Counted from the stretch's first letter, positions 45,055 to 58,438 are shown. The stretch: DNA of 64,000 nt from Malachius bipustulatus (GCA_910589415.1 OU342639.1:7510268-7574267); one strand, 5' to 3'. The notes: a model not told the origin generated them from the letters alone. Made by a program: numbers and translations.

Positions 45055-45579
45055 CAAGTCCCATTTTGCAGAATTTTACCTGCATATTTTTATATTTTTT
45101 ATTGTAATTTTAATGATAATCTTGTGACCATGTAGAGAAACGGATTTTATTTTTTTACGCGAAAACCATGCATCGGAATGAAAAAAAAACAAGTGATCAA
45201 ATTTGCTTGGAAATTAATGGGGATTCCAAAAATGATTTCTATTTGAACAGAAATCAGTGGCGTACCATCAATGTCTGCTAAAATATTCCGGTAAAATTCT
45301 GCACGATCGTGCACCATCGTCACTAATGAAAATAAAATGAAACGTGGTACATGAAAAAATGCCCCTTGATGCGTAATACCTGTATACAAAATTTCATTAA
45401 AATATCCAGAGTGGTATTACAGATATCACGAAAAAATGATTTATTTTAATAAAACTTTACCACCCTGTATCTCAAAAGTTAAGACTCTTAGGACATACGT
45501 TCTTATGAAGTTTTCTTCTTAAAAAAGGCCTAAAGATCACCCCCTTAAATATTGACAGTCAATTACATAACACCCTGTA

Positions 45580-46829
45580 TAGCTGTTAAGGGTTTTATTT
45601 AAAACCAAAATAGTCATACGTACATCCTCGTGGTTCGTTTTTAATTTGTTTCATCAAGTGTTCGAGTTCACATTTAATTAATTGTGATCTCTGTTAACAA
45701 TTTTCGTTCATTTATTATTAATTTTCGTGACTTTGCCTTTTAAGCCTTTCATATAGTTTTATTCAGAACCAAAGTAGTTATTTACTTTTTCAATTGAAAC
45801 TTTTAACTTAATTACCCAGGTTTACTTAGTATTAAATTAGAGTGAAGTTATTCGACTTGTATGATGAAGTTTAACTTCTGAGAAAAAATTCTTCAAGAAG
45901 TTTTATTAAATAAAGAATGAATGAAATAATACCTGATTAACAATGAAGTTTAAGAAATTTAAAGGACACAATAATGAATCCAACAAGTTGTAACAAAGTA
46001 AAGTTTTATCCTTGCAACGTTCGTCATCCAGAAGAAATCCACTACAAATATGCAGGAGTAAATCTTGTGGAAAATAAGCCGAATGCAGTTAACCGCGAAC
46101 AGACAAAACCGATTAGAGCTTCTGAGTGCTTTACCACCCTAGTTTGCCAACAAGAATTTCGGTGATATATAATCAAACCGCCTTGGCAATTGACCCTCTT
46201 ATACGTCTTGGGTATTTAGAGGATTTATAATAGATGAATAAAAAAGGTTAATTGTCTTTCCCCTATCACAAGGTGTTATTACAAGTCATTGCATTGATCT
46301 ATATTAATTCTCATCATAACATTATAATTGGTTTCAAGTAGGTATCACTTTTTTAATGAATAAATGTCACAGTGATATGCTATCCAACGTAAAAAACTAT
46401 TATCATCTACTGATCGACGTTAAGTCGGTTTAAGTTTAAAGCTTCCAGCTCAAAAAAATTAATACATACAACGTGGACCAGGTAGTTAATTATAACTGAT
46501 TAATTTTTTTTTTTTAAATACGTGAAGATTATTCGCATGATATCTCCATGTACGCTTCAAGTATAAGAATCAGTTTGCGGCAAAAAAAAACCCACGCAAC
46601 CCTATAATCTCCACCACTGTCATAAAAAAAAAAATCTGTACGAAAGCTGAGTTCTGTATCTTATACGGTTCCCGAAATATCGTCAAAAAACTGGAAAAAT
46701 AGTCTTTTTTGACACCATGTATTTAAAAAATGGTACTTTCCCGGACACACGTTAACGGGATTTTTTTTGTTTATTTTTGACCAAAGAATCTGTTTTACAA
46801 TTTTTTCGCAATATTAAAGATACTTATAT
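45580..46829. other. Interval without recognisable features
   Basis: This is unique sequence. A 63-codon frame at 45974-46165 (MNPTSCNKVKFYPCNVRHPE) is followed closely by a stop and matches nothing I recognise. No repeat was seen. Confidence 0.35.
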
Positions 46830-48027
46830 CCCAAGCAGCATTTTAGGTTAAATTTACGTCGATTCGACGTAATTTAGGTATACTAATCTAATTCACCTAA
46901 CCTAAATTACGTAAAATTTACCTCGAATTTACGTAACGAAGACCAAAGTGAGAGTAGATATTACGTAAATTCGTCGACATATTTGGGAATTATTACTATG
47001 AAGTTAAGTCAATATTACTATAATACTTAGTTAAAATAGGTAATATAAACCGTGCGAGTGAGAGAGAGGTCAATAGCCGAATAGCCACGAATAAGCAACA
47101 AGAAGGTCGTGAATTTTAAATAGTTTATCTCTTTTCAAGTCTCTATCTGATTCTGTTCGGTCTGATGCACTCTGAATTCTGAACACGCTATTGCTATTGG
47201 CGCGCAAGTCTATTTCTCCACGTCATAGTCGTCACTCGTCAGTCAGTCTTCTACCCACACAGCATAAAATGAAGAAGGGAGGTTCTCAAAGAATACGGAT
47301 ACGATAGGGTAGTAGATTGTTTGGAAATAATGTGCAGGTAGGTACGCGATGCCCAAGTGCCAATTTACATGCCAGTGAAATTTTCCGAGGAAACTTATGA
47401 TTATTATAGGTGGTAAATAACAAGCGCGCCTCGTGAATTAGGCAGTTTAAAGCTTTTTCTTTTTTTTTAAAAAAAAAACAAAAAAATGTTTTTTTTCAGA
47501 TTTGGAAGGTAGGTTTTATGTAATTATTTTGCAGTAATATTGTGTTTTCGTATTTCACTTCTTGCAATGTTATACTTCATTGTAACAGCAAAAACTATTG
47601 ATTAATTTTAGGATATAACAATGGAGTCCTTCGAATAGGTAGGTATAGCGGATTTTACGCCTGAAGTTAGCGCAAAGAACTAGCATCGATAGTAATACAT
47701 ACATATTCCAGTGTACTGCTGCCAGACAGTAAAAATTAATTTCGCATTTAATGATAGGGGCGATGAATAAAAAAAAAATTCTATAATATCTCCGTCCCTG
47801 GACATTTACGCACCGCTGTTTGTCGGAGGTACATCTAAAGCAAAGACTAATTTGTAATAATTCGAGGTTCATTGCCAATTAAATGCATGAAACTTGTTTA
47901 AAATCCCACTGAACTGCTTGTAGAATTTCGTGCGTGGCAACCGTGTACGGGAATATGTTCTAGCGGTCTCTCGGCACTAGCTCTCGGAGCTATATTCAGG
48001 CTCGTTGGTCAGGTGTTGCTGGACTGC

Positions 48028-49361
48028 CTGGAGAGGAGCGGCTAAATGCTGACCGCCGTGCACTAATAATAGTTCAGAATAACTACGCATGGGGGCGCAA
48101 GGTTTGTCCATTCCATTCCTTTATTGGCGGTTCACAGTCCACGTGTTCCTGTTCACGTTTTCATCAGCATTATTAATTTCTTATTGTTACATATCTCAGA
48201 CAATACACACCAACAACAATACCGAACTTTAATGAAAATTCTAATGAAATTAGAACTCATTTTAGAGTATTTAAGTGAACATTTTGAAGTAAATGATGGG
48301 ACAAAATCTTCTAAATTAAAAATTATTAAAAAGTTACAGTAGGTATTCATCAAATGAAAATTTTATAAGTCATTTAGTTTTTGATTATTTAAAAAATTCC
48401 GATTTATTATTGAATATTTGAAAGTAATTCAGACAATCTTCACCTTAATAGCGAAAAATCTGCCAGTGTAAATCAAGTGCCGGTAAATAAAAATGTTGAA
48501 AGACAATAACTTTGTATTTACCTTCTATTAAGAAAAAACATATAAATCCAACTCGATAAAAGGGCACCAAATCTACACGAAAAGAAACTCTATCGTCCAC
48601 GCTATTGTATTCTTTCAAACCTACATGTTTTGATGGCTTTAGTACCAAACATTCATTATTAAGAATTTCAAATGAAATTCTGAGTTATAACCCGGCGATG
48701 TTCGATGTATGTATTAGCGTAAAATTCCGAGTTATCTCTGAAAAATTCACTAAAATTTCGTTTTATAACTCGGAGTTTTTTCATTTGTTTCCCGATTCAA
48801 TTAATTTACATTTCCTTATATGGTGCATTTTTTTAAGTGTTAATTGACATAGAGAATAGCATGTAAAAAATACACCCTACGTTAACTTACGTGTATTGAG
48901 ACGAGTATTTGGCTATTTTTTTTTATTGCCAAATACTCATCTCAAAACAGCGCAACTTTTTTGTAATTTAACCGACTCTTCGTATCTCTTACCGTTTCAT
49001 GCAGTCCATTTTACCTAAATGGGACAGCCTGTATAATTAAATTAAACAACGACCGGCTTTTCTGGAAGGTATTGTAAAGTAGATGACATTATGTACTTTT
49101 AGGTATTGAAAATTAAAAAGACTTTCAAAGTACAAGACAACATACAAGCTAACACAGGGTGTATTTTTTACATGCTTCCCTATGGCAACACTTAAAAAAA
49201 TGAACTGTATGTATACAGTTACATATCTTTATTACTCAGTATTATATTACTCTGTAAAAGGTATTTAAAAAATGGCGCCAGGTGTCGGGAGTAAGAGACA
49301 TCTACCGTGTACTATTGGGAACTACTAGTGCACGGCGGTCAGCATTTAGCCGCTCCTGGAG
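48028..49361. repeat. Inverted pair of a 43-bp GC-rich sequence enclosing 1.25 kb
   Basis: GAGCGGCTAAATGCTGACCG, continuing through CCGTGCACTA and TAGTTC, lies at about 48034-48072. Its reverse complement, GAACTACTAGTGCACGGCGG onward, lies at about 49318-49356. The similarity stops abruptly on both sides. It may be the tips of another composite element nested in the 46830-50271 element. Confidence 0.6.
48823..49205. repeat. Nested inverted repeat with internal hairpin
   Basis: CATTTTTTTAAGTGTT...GCATGTAAAAAATACACCCT (48823-48878) is mirrored by AGGGTGTATTTTTTACATGC...AACACTTAAAAAAATG (about 49158-49203). Inside, TTGAGACGAGTATTTGGC (about 48896) pairs with GCCAAATACTCATCTCAA (about 48929) as a strong hairpin over a T-run. 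A decayed right tip, GGGACAGCCTGTA, lies at about 49021-49033. It is probably one more palindromic MITE. Confidence 0.55.
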
Positions 49362-50271
49362 TGCCATGTTGTGGTTATGGTTATGGTACTACTTAATATG
49401 GTATACCTTGAAATTCTTGAACATCGATGTCGTCACGTTAATAACAATTATACCTTATACCTATACGCTATAAATAAAAATTACTTTGAACCAGCTTCAA
49501 TTTAGAGGAGTACCTGTATTATTTTAAATTAGTATTATTTAAATACATGCACATACGGAAGAGGAAAATAAAATTGCACTAGGTAGGTACTTCTTCTTTT
49601 GGATTTAAAAATGTATACTGGCTTTATTAGTTCAGTACATCAAGCTAAATTACCAAACTTTTCATTGAATGTAGGTACTTGGAATTTAATTACGAAAAAC
49701 TTGGCATTAATTTCTTTTTGTTGCTAGTTGAAAAACTTGAAGTGAAATTACGTAAAATTTATGTTTATTTTACCCAGAATCATTTGACTTGAATGATACA
49801 CTTACTTTGAAGTAAGATTTTTGTGAATAATGACTTAATTGGTCTATGTCCATTCATATGGATAACTGTAAATGGAAAATTTTCCCATTTGTGGTCTTCA
49901 AAGTCATTTTTACTTTCAAGGCGAATATAGGGAAATTAATTACCAACCCTAATTTACTTATTATCGACTGTATGGTTAATATAACTTTGAAGTCAGAAAT
50001 TGGTAAACAATTTGGTCAAATAGTCTTATGTAATACCCTGTATTCACCCTGTTGGTAAATTTTACCACAAGGATATTTTTATTAGTCAAATTACCTATTA
50101 TTTCCTACAACATTTACTTATAAGTTAAATGTCTTCAAAGTAAAAAACTGACTAAAATATTACTTCATAAAATACTTGAAAGTCGAAAATTAACTAAAAT
50201 ATAAGTAGTTTTGACTAAAATAGGACAGAATTTCTTAATCTTCGCAGAAACGACCAATTTTGCTGCTTGGG

Positions 50272-51470
50272 ATAGTATATTTAGGAGGGTATAAAAAATA
50301 AATGAATGCTAAGCCAATTTTTGGTCATTTTGAGTTTAAAATGCCATCCAATAGCATTTTTCCAAATCTACATGGTTATTTCCCCAGTGAAAAAAAAAAC
50401 GTTCAGTCACAATTTTTTTCCACTACAGTTACCCATTATTTATAATATAAACTCATTAGACCTCAAACATTTAAATTTCGTTTTTCTCAAAATCTGTAAT
50501 TTGTGACTGAGAGGGTTTTATTCCTGTGCCCTTTAAATACAAGAACTCGCTTTATCCTTAAGAAAAATTTTAATATAAAATAGAACCATACTTCTACGAA
50601 AATTAATCAAGAATGGCTTAAATCTAAGTACAAGATATTGTCATTGTACCTCATTTCGCTTATTCTTGAATACATCGCATGAAACAAGTTCATTAATAAA
50701 TATTATTTCTATGCCCAATTTATTTAAGTTATAGTAATAGAAGTAAATGAGGGTCTCACCCCAACAAATGGTTTTAGAAAGTCGAGATATATTATTACCA
50801 GTGAGTTTTAAATGTAAATAAATTATGGTCCAAGGTTGTCATTATTATGTATACGATTGCTGTACCAGAAAATGGCCAACTTCTAGTAATGACACTTTCA
50901 TGATGAAGAAGTTCATAGACCACATTATTTAAAATCATTGTAATTCTAATTAATTACCTATATTTAATTATCAGTTTGACGATTTTAGGGGAATTTTTTG
51001 CTTATTTTCCAACTACTGAATTGAAGTTTATCACAAAGAAACATCAGTCTTGGTAAATAGCATAAAATATATGGTACTAGTACTATATCATCAAACTAAA
51101 CAAATGCCATCAAACAAAAGAGAAATTATTTCTCTACAACTTATCATAGAAAGAATATACAAAGAAAAATATGGCTTTCTATTAAAATATAATATTGTTA
51201 TAATTCTTCTTCAAGGAACACATACGGCCGAGGACCAAACTATTCATCAGAGGACGAGGATAAAATCTCGTCGATTACATCAATATCCCACTTAATGGAT
51301 GTGCTTGAAACGTCAAAGAAAAGTTGTGCTTCCAGAAAACAAAAACACAAACATCGTAAATAATTAATTTATACTAATGCATACAAGTAAATAAATAAAT
51401 AAATAAACACTTTAATCATCTTAATAGGAGTAAAAAACACAATTAGGGAGCTGCGAGCTTTATACAATTA
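50272..51470. other. Interval without recognisable features
   Basis: This is unique AT-rich sequence including an (AAAT)n tract near 51390-51405. No gene was recognised. Confidence 0.45.
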
Positions 51471-52417
51471 TACAAGGTGATTCAGTGGTAACATAGCATA
51501 AATTGAAGGGCTTGTAGATAAAGCTTAAATAAGAAAATTCAAATTTTTTTTTCCGAAAATGTTTTTTAACTGAGATAGTTCAAGTGTCAATTTGCTTTTT
51601 TTTATTGAATCCTTCTACAGAGTGGATCAATAATTTGGAATTTTTGTAAGTACAGGTGTTCTATGTAATAAATCGTATTTTTAAACATTCCGGGTATAAC
51701 TGAACCATCCAGTGGCTTAGAATCTGGGGTCAGAGGATACCTTTTCTCTCGTAGAAAAATTCTGAACTGTTTTCTTTTTTTTTATTGTTGTTTCGGAAAG
51801 CCAGATTTAATTTCTACAAAAAAGACCTATAACGTTTCGATAGGTACTTTTTATTTTATATTTTTTTTTATTTATATTTCATTTCGATACCGAGATTCAG
51901 AGGGTGTTCAAGTGTCACAAGTATATGAAATACAAAACAGGTTTTTCGACACCCTTTATCTCGGTTAAGAAACATTTTCCCTTTACGGCACTTTTCTTGT
52001 ACTATTAAAATAAAGAAAAATAATCCAGTGCGTCCTATCGAAATTTTATAAATATGCTTTTTTTAGAGCAACTTAATCTGGCATTTCGAAAAAACAATAA
52101 GAAAAAATAATAACAAAAACAGTTCAGAATTTTTTTACGAGAAAAAAGGTGTCCCCTGAACCTGGATTCTACGCCACTGGGCGCTTTGGTTATACCCACA
52201 ATTTTTCCAAATAAGGGATATTGAATAGAAAACCTGTATACAAAAATTAAGAATTATTGGTCCACTTTGTAGAAAGATATACAATAAAAAACAATTTCAT
52301 AGATTGACACTGATAAACCCTGTATCTCACAAAAAAAAAAACATTTTCGGAAATAAATTTCTTTGAATTTTCTTCAAGCCTCTCAATTTATGGTACTTAC
52401 CACTGAATCACCTTGTA
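51471..52417. mobile_element. Foldback element with TACAAGGTGATTCAGTGG tips
   Basis: TACAAGGTGATTCAGTGGTA at 51471 is mirrored by CCACTGAATCACCTTGTA ending at 52417. The arms continue to mirror one another inward, for example CTCGTAGAAAAATTCTGAAC at 51756 against the inverse near 52120, up to a centre near 51945. TA at both ends fits mariner-type insertion. It is non-coding and older than the other foldbacks, judging by arm divergence. Confidence 0.75.
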
Positions 52418-54879
52418 TAAGACGATCCTAAGATCTAAGCGTTTTAACGTAAGCTTGTCCATTGTAACATATACTTTTTTTAATGATAGCTTTTCGCATT
52501 ATAATTTCAACAGTTTAATGAAACTAAGCATAAAAATAATGAAGATGCTTTTTTAATTTTTGCTCGCTAATGAAAGTACCTTTCAACTCCAAGAAGATGT
52601 AAGGAATAATCGTCCAAACGAAACAAAATTATCCAGGACAAGATCAATGATCAAAGTGGAACTTTTTTACCGCCTCGGACACTCTAAATTACTTAATTTC
52701 TGCAGAGAGAGAAAGAATAACCGTTTCAGCATACTCCTTATTTATAAAAAGGACCTACGTATAAACTTCCCTAGTTAAGCTAACTTTTTTAGGCATTAAA
52801 GAAACAAAACTCTCGTAATATTTCCTAGACTAAATGTCGACTTTCCTTAAAGCATTACTTACCGCTATTACAGTAGGTCGCAAACAGTGAAATATAAACG
52901 AGCCATTTTGCAACGTAAGGTAGGCTTGGGTTAGGACACTTGATATTAATTTCCCTGGTGTGCAATACATTTTATTAGTTGTTTTTCTCTTAGGTGAGGA
53001 CACTTACTGCACGCGTTATAATGCACTTTATCGTCACATGATTTTATTAATTTTTCATTACTAATTCCATTACAAAGTTATATTAATACACTTACAACGT
53101 GATCAGTTAAGGGTACGGAGCGGCCATATCTCGTTTCAACTGATTTTTGACTAAAATCGTTCCGTCATTTCCAAAAAAATGCACTAAATTTACTGTTTCT
53201 TATCTCCCTGCAGTATTATGTGTTTGCTTGAATTATTTTACACCACAGCAATCTGTATTAACAATTAATCACATCAACTAAAGTCGTTTTAAATTTCGAT
53301 AGTGACGTGTGTAGGCTTTCGCGACTAACTGCGGGTGGTCCATCGAAAAAGTAACATGCCTAATAATTTTGTAATAAAGCACAACATAAGATTACAGATA
53401 AAACTAGAAGCAAGAATAACCCAAATGTCTATTACAGTTTTATACAGTCAGGTAGGAAAAATGTAGCGTAGAAAGTGTCTTATATACATTCGTGCGATTC
53501 TTACCCTCGAATTCACTACAATATTTTCAAATTTCGCTAAACTGGAAAGCATATGATTATTTTTTTTAAATCTAAAATATTTGAGGAGAAGTTGTAAAAA
53601 ATATACTTCAGCCTTGAATAGATAAAATATATGGATGGATGTCTTATAACAAACTAAGCATGTTAGTAAATGCTCTAGTCGTGACTGAAATAAGTGATCA
53701 ATCCTGAGAATCTTTGACACCTGCTACCAGATCAATCTTTGCCACCATATTTCTCTCATTTACAGTCTGCGTTTTCTAGTTGAAAGAAGAATGCTACACA
53801 TTCGCAAAAACTAAACTGTTCCATTTTACATCGAATAACCGACATTAAACTGATATTTACAATTTATGGCACATATAGATCAGGAAGTTAGTATTATATA
53901 ACGTTCACTCGACTTTCCATACAAATTTAATCACCCTGGTTATAATACAATAATAACAGTTTCCGTCTCATGTTGATTCGTCCCTGTTATTTAATTATTT
54001 CCGAGATATAACCAATATCGGCCCTCTCTTGTAAGAAATTAAAACCAAAACTAAGCATAAGTATTTATTTAATAGACAGTTAGTATTAATAAACATTTAT
54101 AAATGTAAAGTTTAAATAGTCTGATGTTAAAGTCATTGCATGCAAAAATAGCATATTCAATTTAATCGTGATATGTCAACCTCCATGCAAACGAACTATC
54201 AGAGTAAAAGCCAAATGTCAGCAATCAACTAAACTATCACTGTCAATAACAATAAGAGCCCTCGTAGAAGTTTCGTTGATGAGTATTAAAGCACCTATTT
54301 GGAATGAGTCCAAATTTTATCAACAGGAATCTGTATTAAAAAAACTAGACATACGATTTCTAGCTTGCAACAGCAGCAGTGTGAAAGTGGCCCATTTGGA
54401 ATGAATCTAAATGCAACTTATCGCTGTATGTGCAATGAATCGTCTTTAATGTTGCCAAGGATGCGGCACTGCAGGAATATCAGCGGCTCTAAAGAACCAA
54501 GAAGACTGGAACTCCAGGAAGCTAGCATAGATTCGGGAGTAATCAAATCTGAAATGAAGACTTGAACACCAGTTTCAGGGGTAAGTGGTTCCCGTAATTA
54601 CCTCCCAGATAGTCATCAAACAATCGCTCTTGAATACACACGTTGAAAATAATGATATTTAATAAAAATTATTTAATTAATTAATTAAAATCAATTAACA
54701 CCGAACGAGTTTATATTGTTTCGATTTTTATTCTTTCCCCAAAAAAAAACATGTATAACAAATTCTAAAAACCACTTTTTCAGGATTTCTAAGCAACTAC
54801 GCTTTAACTGCTTAGATAATAATAATAATATTAATAATAGTCGGCGCTAATAAACAGTCTGCGGTTATGGAGATCCCAC
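52418..54879. other. Interval without recognisable features
   Basis: This is unique AT-rich sequence. Small frames at 53448-53720 (minus) and 54168-54565 (plus) show no domain or motif I recognise. No repeat pair was found. Confidence 0.4.
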
Positions 54880-55262
54880 TGGACTTAAGAGGCCAGATGG
54901 ACTACATATAATAGAATGATACAGATGGAACGAAGCTTTCCAAAGGCTTATAACTTGGTGTGAACCAGGTTGTTGGATGACAAAGAAAGTCACAGTCTAC
55001 TGGGTATGCCATCGGACATAATGCCTAAGACAATCGTGAACCGCTCTGCTTATAAGGTTCTTCTTTCTAGAAGAGACGTGTGGGAGGACAACAGAAATTA
55101 ACTCGTGAAAGCAGATTTCAGTTGGTTCACCGATGGATCCAAGACATCTATAAAAGCTGTAGCTGGGGTGTGGACTTGAAGAATACAGCCTTCTCGAGCC
55201 TGGGCCTTCACGCAACCACTTTCGAGGCCGAAGTCTATGCCATAAAGCTCTGTGGGTAATTG
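54880..55262 (+). pseudogene. Decayed LINE RNase H fragment
   Basis: Translation gives LLGMPSDIMPKTIVNRSAYK, then ADFSWFTDGSKTS and, in a shifted frame, TTFEAEVYAIKLCG. WFTDGSK and EAEVYAIKLC are the first and second catalytic motifs of the LINE-type RNase H. AGVW lies between them as in relatives. A stop (TAA at about 55099) and a frameshift interrupt the frame. Only about 380 bp survive and the sequence differs strongly from the RNase H at 43.7-45.0 kb. Confidence 0.7.
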
Positions 55263-55649
55263 CAGGAACTTAAATTTAAATTATTATTATTATCGGTAAC
55301 TTAAATTTAAATTTCGGACAAAAAAATAATTCATTTTTTTCGATTACCATATGAATTCGGTTGTTATCAAGCAGCTATGCCCAAATGTTTCTAGTTAAAA
55401 TGATCCATAATGTAATTATTATACGATTAAATTTTTATGGCAGATTCTAGTAATGTTACTGAAACTTTGCTATAAAAATATTTTTAACATTTCTCTTTTT
55501 ATTAAATTTAATAAATGTTAAATCTATTCCTGGAAAGAAGTTAAGACATATGTCAATTTGACATGGCGTACCTAGCATCGCTTGTGAGTAAAATTGGAAA
55601 ACACCCAGCATACTCTAAGATATCGGCATCGTAAATGAGGTTTATCAAA

Positions 55650-56115
55650 CTTTGAGATGTGTCTCTTCAAGGTTCGCAATATCCGTTTCTTGTCACTCGA
55701 TTACTGGTCGCAGTTTTCGATCTAGGAAACTAAAAATTTTGTAGAAATCAGTTCTGTGGTTATTTGAGTTATATCGGCCAAGTCGTTACAAAATGACAAT
55801 GAATAATTATTTTAACAGCTGTGTAGGTATACACAAGATGGAACAACACTTTGAAGTCAAATAAACACGATAGGAAGAACGTTTTTTACTACGTGGGTAC
55901 CAGTCTAAAATTTCAGTTATTATTATTAGTATGCCAGTGGCGTAGGTGGATATGATACATTTTTAAAGGAACAGAACTAACAATTTTAGAGTATGCAACT
56001 ATTATACCAATAATTGACTTTGACCGCAACACTTTTATAAAATTGCGCAATTAATTATAATTGCTTCAATTTATATAAAACCACTAATTTAGCTATCGAT
56101 GTGCAAGAAAATTTT
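55650..56115 (-). mobile_element. Ancient relic of the hairpin-tipped element
   Basis: ACTGGTCGCAGTTTTCGATC, CTAGGAAACTAAAAATTTTG, ATCGGCCAAGTCGTTACAAA, CACGATAGGAAGAACG and GCCAGTGGCGTAGGTGG occur in the same order as in copies 1b and 3. It ends GATGTGCAAGAAAATTTTC (about 56096-56115), a decayed end A. Divergence is much higher than between the other copies, so the family has been active over a long period. Confidence 0.6.
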
Positions 56116-56533
56116 CATTTATTTTGCACAATAATATCTACCAGATATCATCACCAGATATCTACAGTTGCATGCAATTTGTCCCATTATTAGTGCAGCG
56201 TTCTGTATAAGAAAGAGTTTTTTTACAGTGAATTTGGGTACTCCGTGAAATCCGGAAGAATAGGGTTATTTAATTTATTTGATAAGATTTTATTCAACTC
56301 TATCTCAGTGAATAGATATAGAAATCGATCTGAAAAAGTATCAGAGTCAAGAGGATCGCTGGTAAATTGTTCTAGAGTCATTTTACTCTTTCATGTACTT
56401 TCTTTTGTTCTTCTTTCAAATGTCAAATAAATAGTTATTATGCTATTTATCCGTTGCGGCAACTCCAGACCACGAAGGGGAGCTCCAATCCCGCACCCCT
56501 GAGTGAGTGTACTGATTTCTGTCCTAATTATTT

Positions 56534-56698
56534 TAGTGTATTTTTTAACAAAAAAATACACTATTGAGGACGACATCACTTTTCGAAAATCACCCAAACT
56601 CATCAAATGTCCACCGATCATGACCCCCAGATTACGAAAAAGTGGTTTTCCAAAATTCACCTGCCCACGATATATATATATATATTTATATATATATT

Positions 56699-56729
<31 letters not shown>

Positions 56730-58409
56730 TTATATATATATATATTTCTCCAAAATCGCGAAATTTCGATTTTAAAAACGCTCCTGTGGCTTTATCTTTT
56801 AAGATTAGTGAACGAAATTTTGGGTCCTTGTAAAATTTGGGAATGACGTTGGATTTTCGTTGAAAAACTTTCCAAAAGTCCCATCACTTCTACAGGGTGT
56901 CCCTTCAAAATTCCAGGTATCCGGTTTTTGTCATCTCATTTCAGGTCGCAGTTTTGAATCTAGGAGGCTGAAATTTTTGTGGGAGTAAGATATCCACAAG
57001 GAGTGGTCTGGTATTGCACTTGAGCAAAATCGGCCGAGCCGTTTCAAAATGGCGGCCATTTTAATTTTTGGAAAAAGGACTATTTTTTGAACCCCTGTAT
57101 AAGCTAGATAGAAAAAGAGTTTTATATCAAATTCACAATATTGGAAGTAAATGACTTGAAATTTAATTTCATGCAACAAAATTTGCATTTTTCCTATTAA
57201 TAAGCCAGTGGCGTGGGTAGGAAAAGGGTAAAAATGGCTAAATTTCTCCAACAATTTATGAGCACATTTTTGAAGTAATTAAACTGAAATTTTTACAGTA
57301 GACAACTATACTAATAGACTTCAACCCTTGAGAATTTCAAAAAGTAAATAAGAAAAATGGCGGAGATATTCGATTTTTTTTTACATGATGTTTTTTTTAA
57401 ATTAATTTCTCTAAATTTTTAAAAACGCTCCTGTAGCTTCATCTTTCAAGATTAATGAACGAAATTTTTTACTCTTATAAACCTTAGGGCTGACGTTTGA
57501 TTTTCGTAAAAAACATTTTCCTAGAGTTGTGTTACTTCTACAGGATGTCCCTCCGAATTTCAGAAAAAAAACCGTCCGTGAGGCACGGTTTCTGGTCGAA
57601 GTTTTCAATCTAGAGCGCTGAAATTTTTTTGGTAGTAAGATACCCTCAAGTAGTCGTCTGGTACTGTATTTGAATAAAATAGGTAAAGACATTCCAAAAT
57701 GGCGGCCTTTTCAATTTTTGGAAAATGGCTAGATTTTGAACCCCTAAATAGGCAAGATCAAAAACTTTTAAACAAAATTAACAAGATTGGAATAAACTTA
57801 TTTGAAATTTGAGCTAATGCAATACAATTTGCATCATTTCTATTAATAAGCCAGAGGCGTGGGTAGGAAAAGGGTAAAAATGTCTACATTTCTATAAACA
57901 TTCATGAGCTTATTTTTGAAGGAATAGAACGGAAATTTTGATAGTAGACAACTACACTAATAGCATTTAACCTTCAAAAATTTCAAGAAGCAAATATAAA
58001 AATGGCGGAGATATATTCGAATATTTTTAAATGATGTTTATTCCTCTAAAATTTCAAACTTTCGGTTTTCAAAACTCTCCTTTCAGTTTTTTCCGAATTT
58101 ATTAAAGGTAGTGTAAAAAATAGTATTTTTCAAGTAAAGTTAGCCAGTGGCGGGCATAGGAAAAGGGACAAAATTGTAAAATTTTGCCAATTTTTTTGAT
58201 TTTTAAATTTAAAAATCCGATCTAAGGCACGTGTTGAAACGAAATGAAATGAAATTATCACAGAAAATTTTTCACATTAAAGCACTACGCTAACATGACA
58301 TGACTGTGGAAAATTTCAGAAAGCCAATAATTTAAAAAGCGGTGAAAATATTCATAATTGAATCGCATAAAAATACACTATTTCTGCGATTGATGCGCAA
58401 GAAGGTTTT
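56534..58409 (-). mobile_element. Hairpin-tipped non-autonomous element, copy 3
   Basis: It starts at end B (hairpin TAGTGTATTTTTT...AAAAATACACTA, 56534-56564). It then runs through the TTCACCTGCCCACG block, a long (AT)n tract (about 56671-56747), two ACAGGGTGTCCCT/ACAGGATGTCCCT blocks (56893 and 57539) and GCCAGTGGCGTGGGTAGGAA-type blocks. It finishes at end A, GATGCGCAAGAAGGTTTTT (58409). At 1.88 kb it is apparently full length and lacks the insertion seen in copy 2. The open frames inside encode AT-repeat-derived Ile/Tyr runs and are not genes. Confidence 0.75.
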
Positions 58410-58438
58410 TAAATTTCTTAATAAAAAAAAATCAATAA

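Larger units (their letters stand above)
43351..45579. mobile_element. Foldback element with TACAGGGTGTTTTG tips, split by a LINE
   Basis: The tips TACAGGGTGTTTTGTAATTG (43351) and the inverse ending at 45579 carry TA at both ends. An inner tip, TACAGGGTGATAAAG, lies at 43461 and is mirrored at about 45459-45469. The arms mirror each other outside the LINE insertion at 43616-45054. Without it the element is about 780 bp. It is non-coding and probably mobilised by a mariner-type transposase. Confidence 0.8.
46830..50271. mobile_element. CCCAAGCAGCA-tip element, 3.4 kb, composite
   Basis: CCCAAGCAGCA (46830-46840) and TGCTGCTTGGG (50261-50271) are perfect 11-bp inverse tips, with a possible 2-bp AT duplication outside each. 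The left subterminal zone (46845-46985) repeats TTTACGTMRA/TTACGTAAA-type palindromes. The right zone (about 49680-50240) repeats variants of TTGAAGTAAA and CTTCAAGT. The middle (47270-49500) includes separate nested inverted repeats described below. I recognise no coding region. It shares its tips with the elements at 33-1071 and about 1380-1715. Confidence 0.65.

Noticed and set aside
48028..49361. Composite transposon with a cargo gene between the 43-bp inverted pair
   Set aside because: No coding sequence was found between the pair, only further palindromes.
56503..56846. Ile/Tyr-rich open frames
   Set aside because: They are translations of the (AT)n tract inside the hairpin-tipped element.
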